23,632 nt of DNA from NCBI GenBank assembly GCA_034432155.1, contig DAOUCP010000036.1, forward strand, positions 1 through 23,632, read 5' to 3'. The DNA is from DAOUCP01 sp034432155. GTDB lineage: Bacteria > Chloroflexota > Anaerolineae > Epilineales > Epilineaceae. Below the pieces are notes generated by a model that worked only from the letters and a program-made list of their open reading frames with translations, was not told where the DNA came from and searched no databases. Made by a program: the position numbers and the translations under genes. Below, one piece after another: positions 7,822 to 15,046 of the stretch (the first letter of the stretch is position 1; each line of letters starts with the position of its first letter).

Positions 7822-7904
7822 GGTTGGTGGTGGGTGGCGCAGCGCCGGAGGTGGCGTGAGGTTGTCGGGCCCCGGCGAAGCGACGGGCGTGGCGTGAGGC
7901 TGAC
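7791..7904 (+). repeat. three tandem 38-bp repeats filling the panC-panD spacer
   Basis: Units 7791-7828, 7829-7866 and 7867-7904 are in exact 38-bp register (GGCG[C/A]AGCG at 7798, 7836, 7874). Unit 1 is the 3' end of panC. Read in the register of panC, every unit ends with a stop at the equivalent codon: GTG ACC TAG, GTG GCG TGA, GTG GCG TGA. Unit 3 ends one base before the panD ATG and supplies its GTGAGG ribosome binding site. Units 1 and 2 agree at about 31 of 38 positions. Confidence 0.88.
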
Positions 7905-7905
7905 G

Positions 7906-8298
7906 ATGTGGCGAACGATGTTGTGGGGCAAGATTCATCGGGCGCGGGTGACCGCTGCCGACCTCCACTACGTGGGCAGCATCACCATCGACATGGCGCT
8001 CGTCGAGGCCGCCGGCATGCGCGCCTACGAGCGCGTTCAGGTGGTCGACATCGACAACGGGGCTCGTCTGGAGACGTACATCATGCCTGGGGCGCCGAAC
8101 AGCGGCGTGGTCCAGCTGAACGGTGCGGCGGCGCATCTCGTCCATGTGGGCGATCGCGTGATCGTGATGTCGTACGTGATCGCATCCGACGAGGAGTCGC
8201 GCGACTGGCGGCCGCGCATCGTGATCGTGGACGACGAGAACCGCATCGTCGAAGTCCGCAACGGCCAGGCAGCCACGGCACTGGGTGGCGACTGCTAG
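7906..8298 (+). CDS. panD: Aspartate 1-decarboxylase (pyruvoyl enzyme) precursor
   Basis: PanD decarboxylates L-aspartate to beta-alanine, the second substrate of PanC. It is made as an inactive pro-enzyme that self-cleaves at Gly-Ser to create the pyruvoyl cofactor. The 130-aa product matches the family from its first residues (TMLWGKIHRARVT) and has the cleavage site Gly24-Ser25 in LHYVGSITID, the same residue numbers as E. coli PanD. NGAAAHLVHVGDRVIVMSY (about 72-90) is also conserved, with the usual tetramer-forming beta-barrel length. The ATG at 7906 has GTGAGG upstream; a second ATG at 7918 would cut into the conserved N-terminus. It is last of the pan operon, and its final codons and TAG stop are copied 48 bp downstream. 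Confidence 0.97.
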   Translation: MWRTMLWGKIHRARVTAADLHYVGSITIDMALVEAAGMRAYERVQVVDIDNGARLETYIMPGAPNSGVVQLNGAAAHLVHVGDRVIVMSYVIASDEESRDWRPRIVIVDDENRIVEVRNGQAATALGGDC

Positions 8299-8376
8299 CA
8301 ACCCGGCCGCCGCGGGCTTCATCCCTCACTGGGTGGCGACTGCTAGCAACCCGGCCGCCGCAGGCTTCATCCCGCA
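8281..8376 (+). repeat. two tandem 48-bp repeats spanning the panD stop codon
   Basis: Units 8281-8328 and 8329-8376 differ at about two positions. Unit 1 contains the last panD codons (GGT GGC GAC TGC TAG). Because 48 is a multiple of three, unit 2 repeats the same codons and stop in the same frame. A much more decayed third unit may follow from 8377 (shared GGG.GGC and CCCGG). The copies look recent compared with the other arrays of the window. Confidence 0.9.
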
Positions 8377-8402
8377 TCGGGAGGCCGCCGACCAGTCCCC
8401 GG

Positions 8403-8431
8403 TTGGGCGTGAGCCATGGACGGCGTACAAT
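8403..8431 (+). promoter_or_regulatory. candidate sigma70-type promoter of nifJ
   Basis: TTGGGC (8403-8408) and TACAAT (8426-8431) are 17 bp apart. The start would lie near 8438, leaving a leader of about 87 nt before the nifJ ATG. This would let nifJ be transcribed apart from the pan operon. Confidence 0.5.
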
Positions 8432-8524
8432 TGGCGACGGGTGGTGCCAGGGCCCGCCACTCGGTTGCGACCGGGGGCGGGTTTTCGCTGGCCGCGGCGA
8501 CAATAACACCTGGGAGTGTGAAGA

Positions 8525-11500
8525 ATGAGCAGACGCTGGAGCATGATGGATGGCAACGAGGCGGCCGCATCGGTCGCGTACCGCGTCAGCGAGGTGGCGG
8601 CGATCTACCCGATCACCCCGTCGACGCCGATGGGAGAGCTGGCTGACGCCTGGATGGCCGAGGGACGGCGCAACATTTGGTACACCGTGCCCCTGGTGGT
8701 GGAGCTGCAGTCCGAGGGCGGTGCCGCAGCTGCCGTGCACGGCGCCATGCAGGCCGGTGCGCTGACGACCACCTTCACCGCTTCCCAGGGCCTGTTGCTC
8801 ATGATTCCCAACATGTTCAAGATCGCGGGCGAACTCACGCCCACGGTCTTCCACGTCGCGGCTCGCACGGTGGCGACGCATGCCCTATCCATCTTCGGCG
8901 ACCAGTCGGACGTGATGGCGATCCGGGCCGTCGGCTGGGGGCTGCTGGCTTCCAGCTCGGTGCAACAGGTGCACGACCTGGCGCTGATCGCCCATGCCGC
9001 GACCCTCGAGGCACGTGTGCCGTTTGTCCACTTCTTCGAGGGTTTCCGCGTTTCGCACGAGATCAACAAGATCGAGGTGCTGGGCGACGACGACCTGCGG
9101 GCGATGATCGACATGGAGCTGGTGCAAGCCCATCGCCGCCGCGCCCTCACGCCCGATCTGCCCGTTCTGCGGGGCACGGCTCAGAATCCGGACGTCTTCT
9201 TCCAGGCCCGCGAGCGGATCAACCCCTACTACCAGGCCTGCCCAGAGATCGTGCAGAAGACGATGGATCGCTTCGCCGCCCTCACCGGCCGGCAATACCA
9301 CCTGTTCGACTACACCGGGGCACCCGATGCCGAGCGCGTGATCGTCGCCATGGGCTGCGGCGCTGAGACGGCTGAGGAGACGGCCCGCTACCTGGTGGCG
9401 CAAGGCGAGAAGGTCGGCGTCGTCAATGTACACCTGTATCGTCCCTTCTCGGTGCGGCACTTCGCGCGCGTCCTGCCGGCGAGTGTGCAGTCGATTGCCT
9501 GCCTGGACCGGACGAAGGAGCCGGGAGCGATCGGCGAGCCCTTGTACACCGATGTGATTGCCACGTTGCGGGAAGCGCAGGCAGCCGGGAGTGCGCCCTT
9601 TGCAAGGCCACCACGCATCATCGGCGGGCGCTACGGGTTGTCCTCGAAGGACTTCACGCCGGCCATGGTGAAGGCCGTGTTCGACGAGATGCAGCGGGCC
9701 GAGCCCAAGAACCACTTCTCGGTCGGCATTCGCGACGACGTGACGCATGCCAGCCTAGAGGTCGACCCGGCCTTCTCGATCGAAGCTCCGGACACCGTGC
9801 GGGCCGTCTTCATCGGCCTTGGCTCGGATGGCACGGTGGGCGCCAACAAGAACTCAATCAAGATCATCGGCGAGGAGACAGACAACTACGCCCAGGGCTT
9901 CTTCGTGTACGACTCCAAGAAGTCCGGCACGCTCACGTTCTCGCATCTTCGCTTCGGGCCGCGGCCCATCCGTGCCGCCTACGAGATCGATAAAGCCAGC
10001 TTCGTCGCCTGCCATCAATTCTCCTTCCTGGAGCGGCACGATGTGTTGCGCTTTGCCGCACCGGGCGCCACCTTCCTGCTGAACAGTCCGTACGGTCCTG
10101 ACGAGGTCTGGGACCACCTGCCGCGCGAGACCCAGACGCAGATCATCGAGAAGGGTCTCAAGTTCTGGGTGATCGATGCCGATGCCGTAGCCAAGTCGAT
10201 CGGCATCGGCCGTCGCATCAACACCCTAATGCAGGCCTGCTTCTTCGCCTTGTCCGGCGTCCTGCCACGCGACGAGGCCATTGCGGCCATCAAGGAATCG
10301 ATCAAGAAGACGTACGGCAAGCGCGGGGAAGCGGTGGTCAAGATGAACTTCGCCATGGTGGACGCCGCGGTCGAGCACTTGCGCGAAGTTGCCGTGCCCA
10401 GCCAGGTGACCAGTTCCTTCAGCCGCCGGCCGCCGGTCCTGCCCGATGCGCCACCCTTCGTGCGCGACGTGCTGGGTCCCATCGCTGCCTTCAAGGGCGA
10501 TCAGCTGCCAGTCAGTGCATTGCCGGAGGACGGCACGTTTCCAACGGGCACCGCCAAGTACGAGCGCCGTAATATCGCCCTCGAGATCCCGGTCTGGGAG
10601 CCGTCGCTGTGCATCCAGTGCGGCAAGTGCGCTTTTGTCTGTCCCCACGCCGTGATCCGGCAGAAGGTCTACGACCCGGCACGACTCAGCGGCGCGCCGC
10701 CAACCTTCAAGTCCACCGAGGCCAAGTTCCGTGAGTTCCCTGGGATGCGCTACACCATCCAGGTGGCACCGGAAGACTGCACCGGTTGCGGAGTGTGCGT
10801 CGAGGCTTGTCCGGCCAAGGACAAGACGGAAGTTGGCCGCAAGGCGATCAACATGGCGCCCCAGATCCCCCTGCGAGAGCAGGAGGCGGCAAACTGGGAC
10901 TTCTTCCTTACCCTGCCCGAGGTCGACCGCACGGCGATGAACATCAGCACCGTCAAGAACTCGCAGCTACTGCAGCCACTCTTCGAGTTCTCGGGCGCCT
11001 GTGCTGGCTGCGGCGAGACTCCGTACGTGAGACTCTTGTCGCAGTTGTTCGGTGATCGATTGCTCATCGGCAATGCCACCGGTTGCTCCTCGATCTATGG
11101 AGGCAATCTGCCCACCACGCCGTGGACGACGAATGCCGAGGGCCGCGGGCCGGCCTGGTCCAACTCCTTGTTCGAGGATGCGGCGGAGTTCGCCTTCGGC
11201 ATGCGGCTGGCCTTGGACCACCAGCTGCAGCTGCTGCGCGATCTGCTGCCCCAGCTCGCTCATGATGTCGGCGAGGGACTGGTGACCGAGCTGCTGGCGG
11301 CCGACCAGACAACCGAGGCCGGCATCCGTGCCCAGCGGGAGCGGGTGGCGTTGCTCCAGCAACGACTGCAGGCCATGAGCGACCCGAGAGCCCAGCTCCT
11401 CTTGCCGCTGCTCGGGGCTTTGGTGCGCAAGAGCGTGTGGGGCGTAGGCGGCGACGGCTGGGCTTACGACATCGGGTACGGAGGACTGGACCACGTGCTG

Positions 11501-12115
11501 GCCATGGGGCGCAACGTGAACCTGCTGGTGCTCGACACCCAGGTTTACTCCAACACCGGTGGTCAGGCGTCCAAGGCCACACCGCGCGGCGCCATCGCCA
11601 AGTTTGCCGCCAACGGCAAGGCGCTGCCACGCAAAGACTTGGGCATGATGGCCATGGCCTACGGCTATGTCTACGTGGCTACCTGCGCGTTCGGCGAGAG
11701 CGACCAGCAGACGCTCCGGGCATTCCTGGAAGCCGACTCGTACGAGGGTCCGTCGCTCATCATCGCCTACTCGCCCTGCATCAACCACGGCTACGACATG
11801 CGCGAGGGGCTGGCGCAGCAGCAGCGGGCCGTGCGATCGGGCGTCTGGCCCCTGTACCGCTACGATCCGCGACTTGCTGCCGAGGGCAAGAGCCCGCTCG
11901 TCATTGACTCCAAGCCGCCCAGCATTCCGGTGGAAGAGTATGCCTACAAGGAGACGCGTTACCGCGCGCTGAGCCTGGTCGACGCCGCCCGCGCCGAGAC
12001 GCTGATTCAGTTGGCGCAGCAGGACGCGGAGCGGCAGTGGGCGCGCTATAGCCAACTAGCTGCCCTGACGACACCGCCGGCGGCGCAAGCCACCAAGGGG
12101 GATGGTCATGAGTGA
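8525..12115 (+). CDS. nifJ: Pyruvate:ferredoxin (flavodoxin) oxidoreductase
   Basis: This single-chain enzyme converts pyruvate, CoA and oxidised ferredoxin to acetyl-CoA, CO2 and reduced ferredoxin, with thiamine diphosphate and three 4Fe-4S clusters. The 1196-aa length is normal. Key residues line up with Desulfovibrio africanus PFOR: Thr31 in YPITPST, Glu64, Arg114 in AARTVATHALSIFGD, and Asn1010 in VYSNTGGQ (Asn996 there). The ferredoxin-like domain has CIQCGKCAFVCP (C696, C699, C702, C706) and CTGCGVCVEACP (C752, C755, C758, C762). The proximal cluster uses C826, C829, C854 and C1085 (YSPCINHG). The TPP motif GDGWAYDIGYGG spans 977-988. GGGAG precedes the ATG at 8525. The window does not show the direction of flux. 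It follows the CoA-precursor operon and overlaps the downstream gene. Confidence 0.97.
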   Translation: MSRRWSMMDGNEAAASVAYRVSEVAAIYPITPSTPMGELADAWMAEGRRNIWYTVPLVVELQSEGGAAAAVHGAMQAGALTTTFTASQGLLLMIPNMFKIAGELTPTVFHVAARTVATHALSIFGDQSDVMAIRAVGWGLLASSSVQQVHDLALIAHAATLEARVPFVHFFEGFRVSHEINKIEVLGDDDLRAMIDMELVQAHRRRALTPDLPVLRGTAQNPDVFFQARERINPYYQACPEIVQKTMDRFAALTGRQYHLFDYTGAPDAERVIVAMGCGAETAEETARYLVAQGEKVGVVNVHLYRPFSVRHFARVLPASVQSIACLDRTKEPGAIGEPLYTDVIATLREAQAAGSAPFARPPRIIGGRYGLSSKDFTPAMVKAVFDEMQRAEPKNHFSVGIRDDVTHASLEVDPAFSIEAPDTVRAVFIGLGSDGTVGANKNSIKIIGEETDNYAQGFFVYDSKKSGTLTFSHLRFGPRPIRAAYEIDKASFVACHQFSFLERHDVLRFAAPGATFLLNSPYGPDEVWDHLPRETQTQIIEKGLKFWVIDADAVAKSIGIGRRINTLMQACFFALSGVLPRDEAIAAIKESIKKTYGKRGEAVVKMNFAMVDAAVEHLREVAVPSQVTSSFSRRPPVLPDAPPFVRDVLGPIAAFKGDQLPVSALPEDGTFPTGTAKYERRNIALEIPVWEPSLCIQCGKCAFVCPHAVIRQKVYDPARLSGAPPTFKSTEAKFREFPGMRYTIQVAPEDCTGCGVCVEACPAKDKTEVGRKAINMAPQIPLREQEAANWDFFLTLPEVDRTAMNISTVKNSQLLQPLFEFSGACAGCGETPYVRLLSQLFGDRLLIGNATGCSSIYGGNLPTTPWTTNAEGRGPAWSNSLFEDAAEFAFGMRLALDHQLQLLRDLLPQLAHDVGEGLVTELLAADQTTEAGIRAQRERVALLQQRLQAMSDPRAQLLLPLLGALVRKSVWGVGGDGWAYDIGYGGLDHVLAMGRNVNLLVLDTQVYSNTGGQASKATPRGAIAKFAANGKALPRKDLGMMAMAYGYVYVATCAFGESDQQTLRAFLEADSYEGPSLIIAYSPCINHGYDMREGLAQQQRAVRSGVWPLYRYDPRLAAEGKSPLVIDSKPPSIPVEEYAYKETRYRALSLVDAARAETLIQLAQQDAERQWARYSQLAALTTPPAAQATKGDGHE

Positions 12116-13112
12116 CCTGTCTACGACCTATCTTGGTCTCGAGCTTAGAAACCCGCTCGTCGCGGCGGCTTCGCCGCTCTCGAAGAAAGTCGACACCGTG
12201 CGGCGCCTGGAGGACGCGGGTGTGGCAGCGGTGGTGATGTACTCTCTGTTCGAGGAGCAGATCACCCACGAGAGCCTGGCGCTCGATCACTTCCTGACGC
12301 GGGGCACCAACTCCTATGCCGAGGCCCTGACCTACTTCCCCGACCTGACGCGTTACAACGTCGGTCCGAGCGAGTATCTGGAGCACATCCGGCGGCTCAA
12401 GGAGGCGGTCGACATCCCGGTGATCGCCAGCCTCAATGGCATCTCGGCCGGTGGCTGGGTGGACTATGCGAAGCTCATGGCCGAAGCTGGCGCCGACGCG
12501 TTGGAACTCAACATGTACTACCTGCCCACCGACACCGCATTGACCAGCGCCGAGCTGGAGAGCAGCTACTTGGAGCTGGTGGCTTCGGTGCGGTCCCAAG
12601 TAGACTTGCCACTGGCGGTGAAGCTGAGCCCCCAGTTTACTGCGCTGCCCAATCTGGCGGCGCAGCTCGTGGCCGCTGGCGCACGAGGGCTCGTGCTGTT
12701 CAACCGCTTCTACCAGCCGGACCTGGATCTCGAGCGCCTGACGGTCACGCCGCGGCTCGCCCTGAGCAACTCGACGGAGTTACGGCTGCCGCTGCGTTGG
12801 ATTGCCATTCTGTATGGCCGGCTGAACGCTGATCTGGCGGCTTCGACCGGGATCCACGAGAGCGCCGACCTGGTGAAGGTCGTCATGGCTGGCGCGGCCG
12901 TCGGTCAGGTGGCCTCGGTGCTGCTCCGCGACGGGGTAGCGCGCGCCGGCGAGATTCTGGCTGGCTTGGCCGACTGGATGTCCGCCCACGAATACGAGTC
13001 GGTGCGCCAGATGCGAGGCAGCATGAGCCAGCAGGCGGTCGCCGAGCCGGCGGCCTTCGAGCGCGCCAACTACATGAAGGCGCTGGTGAGTCTGGATTCG
13101 ATGTTCGCCTAG
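12108..13112 (+). CDS. Dihydroorotate dehydrogenase-like flavoprotein linked to nifJ
   Basis: This 334-aa TIM-barrel protein resembles dihydroorotate dehydrogenases in its FMN-binding parts: LRNPLVAAASPLS (13-25), PVIASLNGIS (104-113), GADALELN (128-135), LAVKLSPQF (169-177, conserved lysine) and LVKVVMAGAAVGQVAS (255-270). The classical NxSCPN segment with its Cys/Ser base is replaced by ELNMYYLP (133-140). It is therefore probably not a pyrimidine enzyme. I recall this family as 'dihydroorotate dehydrogenase-like protein', often placed directly after nifJ; its reaction is unknown to me. The ATG at 12108 has AAGGGGG 6 nt upstream and overlaps the nifJ stop by 8 nt; an ATG at 12102 is too close to that site. 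Coupling to nifJ suggests a linked redox role, which is inference. Its stop codon overlaps the converging gene's stop by 4 bp. Confidence 0.88.
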   Translation: MSDLSTTYLGLELRNPLVAAASPLSKKVDTVRRLEDAGVAAVVMYSLFEEQITHESLALDHFLTRGTNSYAEALTYFPDLTRYNVGPSEYLEHIRRLKEAVDIPVIASLNGISAGGWVDYAKLMAEAGADALELNMYYLPTDTALTSAELESSYLELVASVRSQVDLPLAVKLSPQFTALPNLAAQLVAAGARGLVLFNRFYQPDLDLERLTVTPRLALSNSTELRLPLRWIAILYGRLNADLAASTGIHESADLVKVVMAGAAVGQVASVLLRDGVARAGEILAGLADWMSAHEYESVRQMRGSMSQQAVAEPAAFERANYMKALVSLDSMFA

Positions 13113-14875
13113 CGTCGGGCGAGCGGCAGGAAGAGCGCTCTTGCCCCGACTGCCGGCGGCGTGGGCGTGCTAGAGGAGGGTGTGACGGGCGCTGGCGCCG
13201 TCGCCTCGCCGGGGGGGGTTGCGAGCGGGGTGGCGGACGCCGCCGTCGCTGCCGGGCTCGGCGAGACGATGGGCAGAGTTGGCCAATGGCCCGTCGGCAG
13301 GGCTGCCACATTCAGCACGAGCGGCAAGAAGGGCATGCCGCCTGTGGCCGCGTCGCCCCGCGTCGGGATCTGTGGCTCGCCCACCGTCGTCTGAGCCGGC
13401 AGGGCGTTGGAAAGCGCCAGGTCCAGCCCTGAGCCGGTTTCCGGCTCCTCGGCGACGGTAACCGCGAGCGGCTGACTGCTGTCAATCACCCCGTAGCCCA
13501 GGAAGCCCGAGCGAATTCCCGGCAGGCGTGCCATCGACCAGACGGTTGCGGCGCCCGGATCGATCACCGCCTGACAGGCCGAGCCACAATCCTCATTGGG
13601 CTCGCCATCGGCCCGAACGACGCGCAAGGTGGCACGAGCAGGCTGCAAGCCGACGTTCATGGCCACGACGGCGCTGGTCAGCCCAGACTCGCTGCGCCGC
13701 AGGCTGGGCAGCAGCAGCCGGCGCCCAAGACCCGGCGGTGCCAGCAGGGTGTAAGCGGCGAACTGGTCGTTAGCGGCCACACCATCGGTGATCACGTCAA
13801 TCGCCACGCCGACCACCGGGCCGCCGTTCAACACGTGAATGTGAGCCGCGGCGCCACAGTCTGCCGCCAGAGGCAGCGGCTCAGCGTCGGCGGGCCACGT
13901 GCCTAGCCATGCCTGATGCCCGGCGGCAATGATGATGGTCTGGTCGGCGGTCCGGCTGGCGCAACGGCCCAGCCGGCCGACGAGGCGGATGGTGGCTGTG
14001 GCCGGTTCACTGCCGACATTGACAAGCACGAGCACGGTGTGGCGGAGCCGGCGGTCGGTGTCACCGGCTGCCAGACGGCGCGCCAGGTACACCGAGGGCG
14101 CATAGAGGTCCGGGCCCAGATCGGCAAGCGGCAATCCCTCAAGAGCCAGAATGCCGCGGCTGCTGGCGCCTAACGCAAGCATCGCCTGGGCAACGGCGGG
14201 CTCGTGGCTCCGGACCAGCGCCCAGCCACGGAAGCCCTCGGGCAAGCCAAGCGGGTCGTCCTCGCCGAGGGACATGGTGGTGGAACGCCAGCCGCCGGCA
14301 ACGACGGTGTTCGCCCCCTGCACCATGGCCCCCGACTGGCCGTCGACCAGCTCGACATAGAACTTCTGGCTCGTCGCCGTCTCTTCCGTCCCGGCCGCCT
14401 GGAGCGTCAGGAAGGTGGCCGCCGAAAGCCAGCCCTTGGCGATCAAAGGGACCACGACCGCACCCTCGCTGGCGGAGGGCCGAGGTGCTTGCCCGATCGC
14501 CAAGCCGCCGCTGCGTGGCCACTCCGTGCGGACGATGGCTCCCAGAGTGGCACCTTCGGACTGCAGTACCGCGGCGTAGGCGCCAGCGGGAAGTTCGGTG
14601 AGGTCGGGTACGAAGACGCTGCCGGCCGAGAGAGGGGCAAGTGTCGCCAACTCGATCCGGAACGGCTCCGGCGTTGACTGCGGCCCGAACCAGCCGAGGA
14701 TGCGACGGTGGCCCGTTGCGCCCAGATGGGCGATCGCGATCTCGCTCTGTCCGTTGCCGGAGGTGGCTGGGGGGCCGGCTGCTGGCGCGCTTCCAGCCGG
14801 GGGGCGCAGGCCGGGCGGCCGGCAGAAGGTGGCCGCAAGAAGCGCAACGCCGATCCAACGCGATGCCTGCCTCAT
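13109..14875 (-). CDS. Secreted repeat protein with LPL motifs and a Ser/Thr/Pro-rich tail
   Basis: This 588-aa protein is probably exported: a positive start, then GVALLAATFC (9-18), where Cys18 could be a lipidation site, although the lipobox (AATFC) is not ideal. The body is beta-rich with at least three related units that open with a P-L/P-S motif and continue with a strand pattern like 'vNvGs.pA.a..r.v..dG': VVPLIAKGWLSAATFLTL (141-158), YAPSVYLARRL (258-268) with VLVNVGSEPATATIRLV, and LLLPSLRRSESGLTSAVVAMN (387-407) with VGLQPARATLRVV. FLPLVLN occurs at 516-522, a Pro/Ser/Thr/Ala linker spans about 535-575, and the protein ends LFLPLARR. Such 'xLPL' motifs recur in extracellular proteins of Chloroflexota as I know them. 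Function unknown; surface or structural role likely. GGGAG precedes the ATG at 14875. Confidence 0.75.
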   Translation of the reverse strand: MRQASRWIGVALLAATFCRPPGLRPPAGSAPAAGPPATSGNGQSEIAIAHLGATGHRRILGWFGPQSTPEPFRIELATLAPLSAGSVFVPDLTELPAGAYAAVLQSEGATLGAIVRTEWPRSGGLAIGQAPRPSASEGAVVVPLIAKGWLSAATFLTLQAAGTEETATSQKFYVELVDGQSGAMVQGANTVVAGGWRSTTMSLGEDDPLGLPEGFRGWALVRSHEPAVAQAMLALGASSRGILALEGLPLADLGPDLYAPSVYLARRLAAGDTDRRLRHTVLVLVNVGSEPATATIRLVGRLGRCASRTADQTIIIAAGHQAWLGTWPADAEPLPLAADCGAAAHIHVLNGGPVVGVAIDVITDGVAANDQFAAYTLLAPPGLGRRLLLPSLRRSESGLTSAVVAMNVGLQPARATLRVVRADGEPNEDCGSACQAVIDPGAATVWSMARLPGIRSGFLGYGVIDSSQPLAVTVAEEPETGSGLDLALSNALPAQTTVGEPQIPTRGDAATGGMPFLPLVLNVAALPTGHWPTLPIVSPSPAATAASATPLATPPGEATAPAPVTPSSSTPTPPAVGARALFLPLARR

Positions 14876-14893
14876 GGCCCAATCTCCCGATGG

Positions 14894-14926
14894 GCGCGTC
14901 GGGTCGGGCGGCAGGCACCGACGCGC
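14894..14926 (-). other. 9-bp perfect inverted repeat
   Basis: GCGCGTCGG (14894-14902) and CCGACGCGC (14918-14926) flank a 15-nt loop. It lies between the Mut7-C gene and the secreted-protein gene, upstream of the latter's ribosome binding site. It could be a terminator stem for the first gene or an operator for the second; no T-run follows. Confidence 0.45.
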
Positions 14927-14941
14927 TGTTGCCAGGAGTCA

Positions 14942-15046
14942 ACCGCTAGCCGGCTACCGTTCCTCGGCCTGATCCTGGCCGTCATTCGCCTTCCTCCGGC
15001 ACTTGGGCTACGGCCGTCATTCGCCTTTCTCCGGCGCTCCGGCCCC
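14942..15046 (-). repeat. 35-bp tandem repeats spanning the stop of the Mut7-C gene
   Basis: On the plus strand GGCCGTCATTCGCCTT begins at 15012 (inside the gene end) and again at 14977, with one mismatch over the next 8 bases: a 35-bp period. Read on the minus strand, both copies give CCG GAG [A/G]AA GGC GAA TGA, so the stop is kept. A third, decayed copy (14942-14976) reads GAG GAA CGG TAG, again with a stop after a 3-nt shortening. Confidence 0.8.

Noticed and set aside
13207..13214. Eight-G run as a possible frameshift in the secreted-protein gene
   Set aside because: The minus-strand frame reads smoothly through it (ATPPGEATAP) to the LFLPLARR end, so no frameshift is needed.
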